Assembly: GCA_963783045.1 (NCBI GenBank)
Contig: CAWAMD010000002.1
Location: 496,001-560,000, forward strand
Length of the DNA: 64,000 nt
DNA from: CAWAMD01 sp963783045
Lineage (GTDB): Bacteria; Actinomycetota; Nitriliruptoria; Nitriliruptorales; Nitriliruptoraceae
Direction: 5' to 3'
Within the stretch, counting starts at the first letter, position 1. Every line of letters starts with the position of its first letter. A program made the position numbers and the translations under genes. The notes under the pieces are model-generated. The model saw nothing but the letters and a program-made list of their open reading frames with translations, made no database searches and was not told the DNA's origin. Shown here in pieces: positions 9,422 to 18,490 of this stretch.

Positions 9422-10012
9422 TCATCGGTCGGACTCGAGCAGCGCGGAGACGAGCGCGACGATCTCTGAAGTCGTGGTCTGACCGATGATGGATGCGGCC
9501 ACACGTCCCTGCGCGTCGACGACGACGGTGCTCGGGATGGAACGGGGACCGACGCCGCGGAACTTCGCGGCGTACGCGTTGGCCGGGTCGTACAGCGACG
9601 GGTAGGGCACCTCGAACTCGTCGAGGTGGGCCTGCGCGTTGGCCCGGGCCGGGCCGGGCTCCTGGATGTTGACCCCCAGGAACGCCACCTGGTCGCCGGG
9701 CAGGGACCGGTACGCCTCGTTGAGGTCGGGCTGCTCGGCGCGGCACGGGCCGCACCAGGACGCCCAGAAGTTGAGGACGACCACCTTGCCCCGCAGGTCA
9801 GTGAGCGACATCGTCTCGCCCGGCTTGCGGACGAGCTCGACGGCGGTGGTCGGTGCCGGCTGACGGGAGGCGGCGTCGGTGAGGCAGACCCCGGCGCGGA
9901 CGCCCGGCAGGTCGTCGCAGGACGCCCCGGCGCTCCCGCCGCCACAGGCGGCGGCCAGGAGGGCGACGGACAGCAGCACCGCCACCAGGCGGTGAGGACG
10001 CGGGAGCGACAC
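9422..10012 (-). CDS. TlpA/ResA-like thioredoxin lipoprotein
   Basis: An exported thioredoxin-fold reductase of about 196 residues. A lipoprotein signal (RLVAVLLSVALLAAAC) puts the lipidated cysteine near residue 23. The active site WASWCGPCRAEQPDLNEAY and the cis-Pro region RSIPSTVVVDAQGR are present. It probably reduces apocytochrome cysteines using electrons from CcdA. The GTG at 10012 gives a textbook signal peptide, while a GTG at 10066 would add 18 residues. Neither has a strong ribosome site, so the start is uncertain. Confidence 0.85.
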   Translation of the reverse strand: MSLPRPHRLVAVLLSVALLAAACGGGSAGASCDDLPGVRAGVCLTDAASRQPAPTTAVELVRKPGETMSLTDLRGKVVVLNFWASWCGPCRAEQPDLNEAYRSLPGDQVAFLGVNIQEPGPARANAQAHLDEFEVPYPSLYDPANAYAAKFRGVGPRSIPSTVVVDAQGRVAASIIGQTTTSEIVALVSALLESDR

Positions 10013-10229
10013 GGACGGCAAGCGGCCGACTCCAGGCAGGAGCGTGCAGGGACCGGGACGGGGCACCGGCGACGGCCGCGTGACGCGGCACCGGGGGGCG
10101 CCCGATAGGGGGCGGGGGTATCGCGGTCACAGGGTACGGATCGGCGCGGCGCGGCCAAATGCGAGCGCCGACCGTTGCGGTACCGGCGGTCGGGGGGCCT
10201 CGGTGGCCCGCCCGGCGAGACCCTCGGAC

Positions 10230-11126
10230 TCAGGCGCTGACGCGGACGCGCTCGGGCTCCTCGGCACGCAGCTGCTCGCGCTTCTCGCGCTGCTCGATGC
10301 GGTCGAGGCCGAGCAGGCAGCCGATGAAGGCCAGGAGCGAGATGCCGGTCCACACCGCCTGGGGGAACCACCGGGCGCCCGGGTCGCGGAAGGCGAACCA
10401 CGTGCCCTGCTCGACGGGGACCTGGCGGGTCGTGCCGTCCGGGGTGGCGAAGTTCGCGAACGTGGTCAGCTTCGCCGCGGCGACGAGGGTCCCGTCCCGG
10501 GCGGTCGCCACGCGGGTCTCGTCGACCTGTGCCGTGAAGAACGGCGTCGCGCGGGTCTCGCCCTGCTGCGGATCCCCCGCGGCATCCTGGAGCTTCTGGC
10601 GGCGGGTCGCGCCGAGGATGGCGCTGCCCTGCTCGTCGTGGGGCAGGTACTGCGCCAGCATCTGCTCGCCGGCCTGAGCAACGTCACCGTGGATGAACGC
10701 GAACCGCGGCTGCTTCTCGAGCTCTCCCAACGGGGTGCCCTCGGCGCCGACGTAGGCGGCGACGCTCTCGAAGTTGTCGTAGCTGTTCGTGATCGGGAAG
10801 AAGCCGGCGCGCTCCGAGCCGGGCTCCATCGGGTACCACTTCGGCGCGTATGTCGCGCCGTTCTGACCCGGGAAGTACTCCATGGCGGTCCCCTGCGGGG
10901 TGCCGGGGGCACCGAACCACCAGAAGATGCCGATCATCGTGCAGAAGGCGAAGAACGCGGTGCCATAGACGAGGCCGCCCTTCTTGGCGCCGTACACGGA
11001 CCACAGCAGCATGAAGGCGCTGCCCATGAAGATGAGCAGGCCGATCGGCAGGCCGATCTTCGCAGCGATGTGCTGCGGCGGGATGAACTCGCTGCTCCCC
11101 GCGGCCAGTATGAGCGTCTGAAGCAT
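10230..11126 (-). CDS. Membrane protein of the bc-complex operon, function unassigned
   Basis: A 298-residue protein with two hydrophobic helices near the N-terminus (GLPIGLLIFMGSAFMLLWSV and GTAFFAFCTMIGIFWWFG), a soluble domain of about 190 residues rich in aromatic and charged residues, and one C-terminal helix (AVWTGISLLAFIGCLLGLD). No haem, Fe-S or copper motif is visible. I do not recognise the family. It is the last gene of the cytochrome bc operon, 14 bp after the cytochrome c gene, so an accessory subunit or assembly factor is likely. The ATG at 11126 follows GCGAGGGCC. Confidence 0.75.
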   Translation of the reverse strand: MLQTLILAAGSSEFIPPQHIAAKIGLPIGLLIFMGSAFMLLWSVYGAKKGGLVYGTAFFAFCTMIGIFWWFGAPGTPQGTAMEYFPGQNGATYAPKWYPMEPGSERAGFFPITNSYDNFESVAAYVGAEGTPLGELEKQPRFAFIHGDVAQAGEQMLAQYLPHDEQGSAILGATRRQKLQDAAGDPQQGETRATPFFTAQVDETRVATARDGTLVAAAKLTTFANFATPDGTTRQVPVEQGTWFAFRDPGARWFPQAVWTGISLLAFIGCLLGLDRIEQREKREQLRAEEPERVRVSA

Positions 11127-11140
11127 GTGTGAGGCCCTCG

Positions 11141-12121
11141 CTACCGCTGGATGGACTGCAGGTACTCGATCACCGCGTTGATGGCGTCCTCGGAGAGCAC
11201 GTCCTTCCACGCCGGCATCGGCGCGCCCGTCGGGATGTACCGCCCGTTCTCGATCGTGGACTTCACGGCCTTGACGGCCTCCTGCGTGGCGGCCGGGTCG
11301 TCCGGCGAGGCGCCGTAGCGCTCGAAGACGTTGACGAGCGACGGCCCGACGTAGCCCTCGGCGTTCTGGCCGTGGCAGCGGGCGCAGTTGTCCTGGAAGA
11401 CGTTCTCGCCGCTGGCGCCGACGAAGGCCTGTGCCTGGGGGACCTTGCCGGTCTGGATGGAGAGCAGGTAGTCGACGATCGACTCGACCTGCTGGTCGTT
11501 CATCGGACCGTTGTAGGCCGCGCCCCACGACGGCATCGGCGTGCCGGGGCGGCCCTGCTTGATCGTCTCGATCATGAACTGGCGCACGTCGCTGACCGTG
11601 TCGGAGTCCTGGTAGCGCGCGACGATGTTGTCGAGCGCCGGCGCCGGCCACGGCGCGTCGACGTTCGGATCCGGGTGGGGAGCGAAGCCTCCCTGCGCGT
11701 TCTCGCCGTGGCAGTTCGTGCAGTTCTGGGCGAACTGCTCGCGACCGAAGGCGACGTCCTGCTGGTAGAGGTCGTCGATCCGGTTGTTGATGCGGGCCGG
11801 CTCGATCAGCCAGTAGGTCGGCAGGAACAGGGCGGCGAAGGCGGCGAGCGCTACGCCCCAGGCCATGGCCCGCTCGAGCCCGGTCGTCTCGAGGTCCTCG
11901 TCGGCGTAGTGGGGCCGCATCGCCAGCGGGATGTCGCCGTGGGGCTCGGGCCCGCGACGGCGCGGCCGGCCGGGGCCGACGACGAAGTAGGCGATGGCGA
12001 ACGCCCCCAGCGCGGCCAGCAGGATGAGGACGGCCAGCGTCGCGGAGGACATCCCCCCGGACGCGGCGGCGTCCCCGGTTCCCTCGCTCGCGGCCTGCGC
12101 GAGGATCAGCTGGTGCAACAT
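11141..12121 (-). CDS. Membrane-anchored di-haem cytochrome c
   Basis: A 326-residue c-type cytochrome. An N-terminal helix (ATLAVLILLAALGAFAIAYF) and a second helix near residue 90 (AMAWGVALAAFAALFLPTYW) anchor it. Two haem c domains follow, with sites NCTNCHG and NCARCHG and distal Met regions GTPMPSW and GAPMPAW. It should take electrons from the Rieske protein and pass them to an oxidase, as di-haem QcrC does in actinobacteria. It lacks the exact QcrC layout, so it is named by domain only. It sits between the Rieske gene and the unassigned membrane protein. Confidence 0.88.
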   Translation of the reverse strand: MLHQLILAQAASEGTGDAAASGGMSSATLAVLILLAALGAFAIAYFVVGPGRPRRRGPEPHGDIPLAMRPHYADEDLETTGLERAMAWGVALAAFAALFLPTYWLIEPARINNRIDDLYQQDVAFGREQFAQNCTNCHGENAQGGFAPHPDPNVDAPWPAPALDNIVARYQDSDTVSDVRQFMIETIKQGRPGTPMPSWGAAYNGPMNDQQVESIVDYLLSIQTGKVPQAQAFVGASGENVFQDNCARCHGQNAEGYVGPSLVNVFERYGASPDDPAATQEAVKAVKSTIENGRYIPTGAPMPAWKDVLSEDAINAVIEYLQSIQR

Positions 12122-12152
12122 GCGCTCTCTCTCGGGTCGGACGGTGAGCGGG

Positions 12153-12767
12153 TCACAGGCTGACGCAGTGGGGGCCCTCGGCCTCCTGCTGGATCACGTG
12201 GATCGTCCGCGCCGGGCCGGTGATGATCGTGCCGGTGGAGATGACGAGGTCACCGTCGCTGTTGATCTGCGACGGGAAGCGGTCGAGGCCGCGTGGCGCC
12301 GGCCCGTCCATCCACTCGCCGTACCGGTTGTACTTCGACCCGTGGCACGGGCACTCGAACCACTGGGAGGTCTGGCACCACGGCACCCGGCAGCCGAGGT
12401 GGACGCACTTCTGGTAGAGCGCCATCAGCCCCAGGTTGTCCGACAGGGTGGGGTGGTCGTCGCCGTACACCTTCTTGGCATCGGGGAGACTCGGATCCCA
12501 CGTCACGACGTAGAGGCGGCCGGCCGGGTAGACGAACGGCGTCTTGTCGGCCTTGATCCCGTCGGCGATCGACTGCGCGTTGCCGACGTTGATGTCGGCC
12601 CCGAACCCACCGGCGAGGTTCGGCCACAGGTAGCCGATGACCCCTCCCCCGAAGGAGAGCAGGCCGGTGCCGACGGCACCCCAGAGCCCGTAGCGCAGCA
12701 CGGTCCGTCGCTTCACGGGCTGCCGGGTCCGGCCCCCGGCAGGCGGTTGCTGCTGGTTCTCAGTCAT
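12153..12767 (-). CDS. qcrA: Rieske iron-sulfur subunit of the quinol:cytochrome c reductase
   Basis: A 204-residue Rieske protein with the two [2Fe-2S] ligand boxes CVHLGC and CPCHGSKYNRYG. The N-terminus has VKRRTVLRYG before a hydrophobic helix (GLWGAVGTGLLSFGGGVIGY), consistent with a Tat-exported signal anchor as in other Rieske proteins. It has one membrane helix, as in b6f and most bacterial bc1 Rieske proteins, rather than the three-helix form of Mycobacterium or Corynebacterium. That fits the split cytochrome b encoded just upstream. Confidence 0.93.
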   Translation of the reverse strand: MTENQQQPPAGGRTRQPVKRRTVLRYGLWGAVGTGLLSFGGGVIGYLWPNLAGGFGADINVGNAQSIADGIKADKTPFVYPAGRLYVVTWDPSLPDAKKVYGDDHPTLSDNLGLMALYQKCVHLGCRVPWCQTSQWFECPCHGSKYNRYGEWMDGPAPRGLDRFPSQINSDGDLVISTGTIITGPARTIHVIQQEAEGPHCVSL

Positions 12768-12777
12768 CGTCGTCCCT

Positions 12778-13593
12778 TTACGGCAGCTCGAAGAAGAGGC
12801 CGTCCTGCCACGGGTAGGTCCAGTTGAAGCCGGGGCCGCGGAAGAAGATCCCGATCACCATCAGCACGGTCCAGAGCACGATGAAGAAGGTCATGGCCAT
12901 GTTGGCGAACTTCCGGTTGTCCGGCTTGGCGGACGGGTTCTTGTCGAAGTACGCCGTCCCGGCCAGGATCGCAAGGGCCATTCCGGGCAGCAGTACACCC
13001 GCGACCATCGGGTGGAAGTAGTGCAGCATCTCCTGCAGGCCCAGGAAGTACCACGGGGCCTTCGACGGGTTCGGCGTGAGGTTCGGGTTCGCCAGCTGCC
13101 GCAGGGGGGCGTCGAGGAAGAAGCTCAGCACGAGGATGAGCGAGCCCATCGACAGCAGGGCGACGAACTCGATGATGAGCAGGTGCGGCCAGGTGTAGAC
13201 CCGGTCCTCCTGCTTGGCGCGGATCTCGCGCAGCTGCTCGGAGGGCGGCACGAGCGCGAGCAGGCGTGCCCGGGACTCGCCGTTACCGGAGCCCATCGAC
13301 GCGGCGACGCGTTGCGCGCGCTCCTCCGGCGTCAGCTGGCCGCCGATCGGCCGTGCCCCGCCCCGCGGGCTGGCGCCGACCTCCGCGGGCTGCTTGGCGG
13401 CCTCCTCGTCGTGCTCGGCCGCGTCCTTGGTGGCCCGGTAGGGCTCGGGCGGGTCGTGGGCGTCGCCGTCGGACGCGAGCGCACCCTTGCGGATGGCCGC
13501 GGCCTTCGCCTGGGCGCGAGCGGTTTCCTCGCTCTTGCCCTCGGCGATGAGACGGTCGTACGTCTCCTGGTCGAAGTGTTCCTGCTCGGACAT
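12778..13593 (-). CDS. Cytochrome b C-terminal half (subunit-IV-like) with charged N-terminal extension
   Basis: A 271-residue protein. Residues 1 to about 120 are a hydrophilic, Ala/Glu/Lys-rich extension (MSEQEHFDQETYDRLIAEGK...) not found in ordinary subunit IV. The rest has the cytochrome b C-terminal domain: YTWPHLLIIEFVALLSMGSL, NPSKAPWYFLGLQEMLHYFH with the PxW quinone-site motif (here APWYF), then further helices (GVLLPGMALAILAGTAYFDK and MTFFIVLWTVLMVIGIFF). It pairs with the separate N-terminal half encoded at 13644-14423. The ATG at 13593 gives the extended form, and no later start is better. Confidence 0.9.
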   Translation of the reverse strand: MSEQEHFDQETYDRLIAEGKSEETARAQAKAAAIRKGALASDGDAHDPPEPYRATKDAAEHDEEAAKQPAEVGASPRGGARPIGGQLTPEERAQRVAASMGSGNGESRARLLALVPPSEQLREIRAKQEDRVYTWPHLLIIEFVALLSMGSLILVLSFFLDAPLRQLANPNLTPNPSKAPWYFLGLQEMLHYFHPMVAGVLLPGMALAILAGTAYFDKNPSAKPDNRKFANMAMTFFIVLWTVLMVIGIFFRGPGFNWTYPWQDGLFFELP

Positions 13594-13643
13594 CGGCGCC
13601 TTGTCCTCCTCGCCGCGGTGTGGCTGCGGATCCTGGTCGGGGC

Positions 13644-14423
13644 TCACAGCGGGCCGGAGATCCCGCCGTCCTTCCGGATGCGCCAGAAGTGGACGGCCAT
13701 GAAGATGACCGTGATGAAGGGAACGAACAGCACGTGCAGCACGTACCACCTCAGCAGGGTGCTCGGGCCGATCTCGACCCCACCGAGCAGGACGAACTGC
13801 ACCTGCTTGCCGAACACGGGGGTGAAGCCGGCCATCGAGGTACCGACCGTGACCGCCCAGATCGCGAGCTGGTCCCAGGGCAGCAGGTAGCCGGTGAAGG
13901 AGAGGAACAGCGTCAGCCCCAGCAGGATGACACCGACCACCCAGTTGAACTCGCGCGGCGGCTTGTAGGCGCCGTGATAGAAGACCCGCGCCATGTGGAG
14001 GAACACCGTGAAGACCATCAGGTGGGCCGACCACCGGTGCATGTTGCGCACGAGCTGGCCGAACGTCACCGAGGACGCCAGCTGGCGCATGTCGAGGTAG
14101 GCGAGCTCGGATCCCGATCCGGCCGTCGGGTGGTAGAAGAACATCAGGAAGATGCCCGTGATGGTCAGCAGGATGAACAGGAAGAAGCTCAGGCCACCGA
14201 GGCAGTACGTGTAGGTGAGCTTCAGGCCGTGCCGCTTCACCCGCACCGGGTGCAGGTGGTAGAGCACGTTGTTCATGGAGGCCAGCGCCCGATCCCGGGA
14301 CGTGTCCCGGTATCCCTGGCGGTAGATGGAGCCAGGGCGGAAGATCGACTTCCAGATGACGTTGTCCTGGACGCCCTTCCTGACGTCCGCCAGACTCGGT
14401 GGCTTCGGGAGCTTCTTCGCCAC
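13644..14423 (-). CDS. Cytochrome b N-terminal half (cytochrome b6-like), haem-binding subunit
   Basis: A 259-residue b6-type subunit carrying the b haems and half of the quinol site. The haem-ligating histidines are in NMHRWSAHLMVFTVFLHMAR and LRWYVLHVLFVPFITVIFMA. The quinol-site region GYLLPWDQLAIWAVTVGTSM is intact. It ends at WRIRKDGGISGPL, as b6 does, instead of running on into the C-terminal half. The GTG at 14423 follows GAGGAAGTGAGGACC, and longer readings enter the intergenic spacer. It is part of a five- or six-gene minus-strand operon. Confidence 0.92.
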   Translation of the reverse strand: MAKKLPKPPSLADVRKGVQDNVIWKSIFRPGSIYRQGYRDTSRDRALASMNNVLYHLHPVRVKRHGLKLTYTYCLGGLSFFLFILLTITGIFLMFFYHPTAGSGSELAYLDMRQLASSVTFGQLVRNMHRWSAHLMVFTVFLHMARVFYHGAYKPPREFNWVVGVILLGLTLFLSFTGYLLPWDQLAIWAVTVGTSMAGFTPVFGKQVQFVLLGGVEIGPSTLLRWYVLHVLFVPFITVIFMAVHFWRIRKDGGISGPL

Positions 14424-14488
14424 GGTCCTCACTTCCTCGTATGTGGTGCCGGCCGTGCCGGCGGTGCCGGCGGGTGCACAGGGCGCTG

Positions 14489-15001
14489 CTACTTCCGGAA
14501 CATCGAGTCGCGGGCCTCGCCAGGCTCGATCGTCTTCGGGAAGCGACGCTGGATGCGCAGCGCCGCGAAGAGCGTCAGGGCGACCACGACCATGTTGATC
14601 GTCACGACCGTGATGTCGCGGATCACGTCGTAGAGGTTCGAGGCCAGGTCGACGCGGTAGGTGCCGATGCTGAAGCCGGCGGTGGCCGGGATGATCGGGC
14701 CCGCCAGCAGCTCCTTGTTGGAGTCGATGAAGTAGATGATGGCCGACGGGATGATGCCGAGCGCCCACCACAGGATCGCGAGACCGCCGATCACGCCGAG
14801 GGTCGCCGAGATCCAGCCGTGGTCCTCGCGCAGCCGGTAGGCGAGGCCCAGCGGCACGGCGATCAGGAACACCGCCCAGATGCCCAGGATGAGGAATCCC
14901 CACCAGCCGCTGCCGACACCGTTCGGGTCGCCGAACTGGTAGACGGCACGGCCCACGTCGGGCAGGGTGGAGAAGAAGTCCCCGAACCAGCTCAGTGTCA
15001 C
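14489..15001 (-). CDS. Three-helix membrane protein upstream of cytochrome b, function unassigned
   Basis: A 170-residue protein with three clear hydrophobic helices (GFLILGIWAVFLIAVPLGLA, ISATLGVIGGLAILWWALGI, DITVVTINMVVVALTLFAAL). No cofactor ligands are evident. I do not recognise the family. It is the first gene of the bc operon, 65 bp before cytochrome b6. The GTG at 15001 has GAGGA upstream. An assembly or supernumerary subunit role is inferred only from position. Confidence 0.7.
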   Translation of the reverse strand: MTLSWFGDFFSTLPDVGRAVYQFGDPNGVGSGWWGFLILGIWAVFLIAVPLGLAYRLREDHGWISATLGVIGGLAILWWALGIIPSAIIYFIDSNKELLAGPIIPATAGFSIGTYRVDLASNLYDVIRDITVVTINMVVVALTLFAALRIQRRFPKTIEPGEARDSMFRK

Positions 15002-15260
15002 GCCCAGTCCTCGTCAGATCGTCGCCTGGTGACGTGTGCGGACGGCAGGCCTCGGTGGAGTCCAACCTCTGCGCACGTCGTGTGGCCATGCGTGCGGATC
15101 ATCCGCGTGCGAGCCTCGTGGTGACCGCGTCGGCGACCCTCCCAGGCGCCGTGGCAACGCGGGACCACCGAGGCGGGGCGAGACTAGCGTGGTGCCCACG
15201 AGGTGGACAAACGACCGTGATCGGACGTCGGGCGGTCCGGGCTAGTCCGCCGGCGGGTTC

Positions 15261-16544
15261 TCAACCGATGGCCGTCGCTGCGCCCTCGACCGCCGTTGCG
15301 AGGTGGGCCAGCGCCTCCTCGTCCAGCGCCGTCGATGCGAACATGACCTCGTAGCCCGACGGGGCGAGGTAGACGCCGCGGTCGAGCAGCGCATGGAAGA
15401 AGGCCGCGTAGCGGTCGTGGTCAGCGGCGGCGACCCCGGCCTTGTCCACCGGGGGCGCGTCGGTGAACAGCACCCCGATCAGGGTCCCCTCCCGACGGAC
15501 GACGACCGGGATGCCTGCGCCTGCCAGCGCGGTGCGGAAGATCGACTCGACCCGTTCGGCGATCGCCTCGAGGTCGCGGAAGAGCTCGTCGTCGAGCAGG
15601 CGGAGCTGGGCGATGCCGGCGGCGACGGCGACCGGGTTCCCGCTGAGCGTGCCCGCCTGGTAGACGGGGCCGGTCGGGGCGATCTGCTGCATGAGATCGG
15701 CCCGTCCACCGAACGCGGCCAGCGGGAAGCCGCCCCCGATCGCCTTCCCGAGCACGGTGAGGTCCGGCGTCACGCCGGCGCGTGCCTGCGCCCCGCCCCG
15801 TCCCAGCCGGAACCCGGTGATCACCTCGTCGAACACGAGGACCGCGCCGGCACGGTCGGCCTGCCTGCGCAGTTCGGCCAGGAAGCCGTCGACGGGCGGG
15901 ACGAGGTTCATGTTCGCGGCGACCGGTTCGCAGATGATCGCGGCCAGGTCGTCGCCGTGCTCCTCCACGGCGGCCGCGACGGCGTCACGGTCGTTCCACC
16001 CGACGACCACGGTGTCACGGGCGGCACCCTCGGTGACGCCGGGCGACCCGGGGATGCCGAGGGTGGCGACGCCCGAGCCGGCGTCGACGAGCAGCGCGTC
16101 GGAATGACCGTGGTAGTGCCCGGCGAACTTGAGGATCGTCGAACGTCCGGTCGCACCGCGGGCGAGCCGGACGGCGCTCATGGCCGCCTCGGTGCCCGAG
16201 CTGACGAGCCGCACCTGCTCGATGGAGGGGACGGCGTCGACGATCATCTCCGCGAGGACGACCTCGCCACGCGTCGGCGCGCCGAAGGTCGAGCCCCGCT
16301 CGAGTGCTTCACGCGCTGCCGCGACGACCTCCGGACGGGCGTGGCCGAGCGGCAGCGGGCCCCACGACTGGACGAGGTCGACGTAGCGTTGACCGTCCTC
16401 GTCGGTGATCCACGCACCCTCGGCGGCCGCCATGAACCGCGGCACACCACCGACGGACCCGAAGGCCCGCACGGGCGAGTTGACGCCACCGGGGATGACC
16501 GCGGACGCGCGTTCGAACAGTTCCTTGGAATGGGTTTCGCTCAT
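15261..16544 (-). CDS. hemL: Glutamate-1-semialdehyde 2,1-aminomutase
   Basis: A 427-residue PLP enzyme that converts glutamate-1-semialdehyde to 5-aminolevulinate, the second committed step of the C5 haem pathway. The N-terminus has IPGGVNSPVRAFGSVGG, the PLP lysine is in VLGKAIGGGFPLAAFGG, and VFDEVITGFRLGRGG and AGTLSGNPVAVAAGIA are diagnostic. Length is normal for the family. It closes the hem gene set of this window. GTP-independent cytosolic action is expected. Confidence 0.95.
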   Translation of the reverse strand: MSETHSKELFERASAVIPGGVNSPVRAFGSVGGVPRFMAAAEGAWITDEDGQRYVDLVQSWGPLPLGHARPEVVAAAREALERGSTFGAPTRGEVVLAEMIVDAVPSIEQVRLVSSGTEAAMSAVRLARGATGRSTILKFAGHYHGHSDALLVDAGSGVATLGIPGSPGVTEGAARDTVVVGWNDRDAVAAAVEEHGDDLAAIICEPVAANMNLVPPVDGFLAELRRQADRAGAVLVFDEVITGFRLGRGGAQARAGVTPDLTVLGKAIGGGFPLAAFGGRADLMQQIAPTGPVYQAGTLSGNPVAVAAGIAQLRLLDDELFRDLEAIAERVESIFRTALAGAGIPVVVRREGTLIGVLFTDAPPVDKAGVAAADHDRYAAFFHALLDRGVYLAPSGYEVMFASTALDEEALAHLATAVEGAATAIG

Positions 16545-16579
16545 GGCGGGGCAGGCTAGTGGCCGGGCGCAGACCCGCC

Positions 16580-17296
16580 TCAGATCGACACGCCCTCGAA
16601 GATGAAGTTGTCGGCGACGGTGCGCGCCTTGGCGACGTCCGCGGCGGTGCGCACCGTCCAGGTGATGAGGGGCAGCCCGCGCTCCCGCCAGCGCTCGACG
16701 GGCTCGCTCGGCAGGTCGCGCAGGTCGTAGCTCAGGAAGTGGGGCCGCGACCAGCGGTTGGCGACCATGCCACGCAGCGCGACGCGGACCGGCGCCGGCA
16801 TGGCGACGTCGGCGAAGGACGAGGCCGTCTGCCCGCGAACCACCTCGGGGGCGTTGCGGGCGAACCAGAGGATGCTCCGCGGGTTGAAGGAGGCGACACA
16901 GGCGGGCCCGCCGTAGGTGCCGAGACGGTCGTGCACCGCCTGCTCGAGCGGACCGACGGCGCCGGAGAGGTTCTTCAGCTCGATCATGACCGCGACACGA
17001 CCGCCGAGGACGTCGAGCACCTCGTCGAGGGTGGGCACGTGCTCGTCGGTCCCGAGGACCCGGGCGGCGTACAGATCCTCGACGGAGGCGTCGCGGATCT
17101 TCAGGGGTCGGCCGGCCACCCGCCGCAGGTCGTCGTCGTGGATGACGGCGACCTGCCCGTCGCGGGTGAGGTGCACGTCGAGCTCGACCGGGAGCTCGCG
17201 GTCGCACGCGGCCCGGAAGGCGGCCAGGGTGTTCTCGGGGATCCCGTCGCCGTGCAGACCACGGTGCGCGAGCGGAGTCGCGGTCAGCCAGTCCAC
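16580..17296 (-). CDS. Glycerophosphodiester phosphodiesterase family protein
   Basis: A 238-residue GDPD TIM barrel. The catalytic HRG...PENT motif is at residues 11-22 (AHRGLHGDGIPENTLAAF), followed by ELDVHLTRDGQVAVIHDDDL with the acidic metal ligands and catalytic His. The C-terminal GLPLITWTVRTAADVA is typical. There is no signal peptide, so it is cytoplasmic. The GTG at 17296 has GGGAGG upstream. It sits between hemB and hemL and is probably co-transcribed with them without a role in haem synthesis. Confidence 0.88.
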   Translation of the reverse strand: MDWLTATPLAHRGLHGDGIPENTLAAFRAACDRELPVELDVHLTRDGQVAVIHDDDLRRVAGRPLKIRDASVEDLYAARVLGTDEHVPTLDEVLDVLGGRVAVMIELKNLSGAVGPLEQAVHDRLGTYGGPACVASFNPRSILWFARNAPEVVRGQTASSFADVAMPAPVRVALRGMVANRWSRPHFLSYDLRDLPSEPVERWRERGLPLITWTVRTAADVAKARTVADNFIFEGVSI

Positions 17297-17336
17297 GGTC
17301 GCCTCCCGGCCCGACCGGCGGCGGTTCGCAGGACGG

Positions 17337-18338
17337 TCACGACGTGAGCGACTCGGCGATCTCGGGGGCCGCGTAGGTGATGACCTGTCCCGCCCCGGCG
17401 CGCCGGATGGACGTCACGGCCTCACGCATCGCCCGCGGGCCGTCGAGCCACCCACGTTCGGCTGCGGCCCGGAGCATCGCGTACTCCCCGGACACGTGGT
17501 AGGCGGCGATCGGCACGTCGAAGCGCTCGCGCGCCTCGTGGATCACGTCGAGGTAGGGCAGGGCGGGCTTCGCGATGATCGCATCGGCCCCTTCGGCGAG
17601 GTCGAGGGCGATCTCGCGCATCGCCTCACGACGGTTGCCCGGGTCCATCTGGTAGCTCGACCGGTCACCGAACGACATGCCGGAGTCGGCCGCCTCCCGG
17701 AACGGCCCGTAGAAGGCGGAGGCGAACTTGGCGGCGTAGGCGACGACGCCGACCTGCGTGTGCGCGGCCTCGTCGAGACCCGCCCGGATCGCCGCGACCT
17801 GGCCGTCCATCATCCCCGACGGGGCGACGAGGTCCGCGCCGGCGTCGGCGTAGACGCGTGCCTCGCGGACGTAGCCGGCGACGGCCGCGTCGTTGATCAC
17901 GGTCCCCTCGTCGTCGAGCGGGCCGCAGTGGCCGTGGTCCGTGTACTCGCAGGAGCACACGTCGGCCCACAGGACCACCTCGTCGCCGAGGTCGTCGCGC
18001 AGGGCGCGCAGAGCGGCCGGCACGGGGCCCGCAGGGTCCCAACCCGAGGAACCGACCGCGTCCTTCGACGCCGGGATGCCGAAGAGCAGGAAGCTCGAGA
18101 CGCCGAGCGCATGGCACCGCTTCGCCTCGGCCCGCACGCTGTCGAGCGTGTGCTGGACGACGCCGGGCATCGAGCCGACCGGCACGGGGTCGGTGATGTC
18201 CTGGCGGACGAACAGCGGCAGGACGAGATCGGCCGGGGTGAGGCGGGTCTCGGCGACCGCGCGGCGCAGCGCCGGCGTGCGACGCAGGCGCCGCATGCGG
18301 AGCTCGGGGAACTGGCTCGTCGGTGGCGTGGATGGCAT
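17337..18338 (-). CDS. hemB: Porphobilinogen synthase (delta-aminolevulinic acid dehydratase)
   Basis: A 333-residue enzyme that condenses two 5-aminolevulinate molecules to porphobilinogen. The zinc-type cysteine cluster WADVCSCEYTDHGHCG is present. The two Schiff-base lysines are in VAYAAKFASAFYGPF and ADAIIAKPALPYLDVI. The N-terminus FPELRMRRLRRTPALRRAVA is typical. The ATG at 18338 with GGAG upstream gives the normal length; an in-frame extension towards 18446 is proline/arginine-rich and unlikely. It is separated from hemD by two other genes and several repeat tracts. Confidence 0.95.
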   Translation of the reverse strand: MPSTPPTSQFPELRMRRLRRTPALRRAVAETRLTPADLVLPLFVRQDITDPVPVGSMPGVVQHTLDSVRAEAKRCHALGVSSFLLFGIPASKDAVGSSGWDPAGPVPAALRALRDDLGDEVVLWADVCSCEYTDHGHCGPLDDEGTVINDAAVAGYVREARVYADAGADLVAPSGMMDGQVAAIRAGLDEAAHTQVGVVAYAAKFASAFYGPFREAADSGMSFGDRSSYQMDPGNRREAMREIALDLAEGADAIIAKPALPYLDVIHEARERFDVPIAAYHVSGEYAMLRAAAERGWLDGPRAMREAVTSIRRAGAGQVITYAAPEIAESLTS

Positions 18339-18490
18339 CGCGCTGCTCCGGACGGGGTGGGCGCCGAGGGGCGTCGGGCGGGCGGCGACCGTGGACCGGT
18401 CGGCCCGGCCGCGTCGGCGGTCGAGTGTACGAAGGCGGGGCGCCACCCCGGCGGTCGCGCGTTGTCGACGCCGGGTCCGCCCCCCGCCCG

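Noticed and set aside
15002..15260. tRNA or small RNA gene between hemL and the bc operon
   Set aside because: No cloverleaf or strong stem-loop could be drawn; it probably holds the bc operon promoter.
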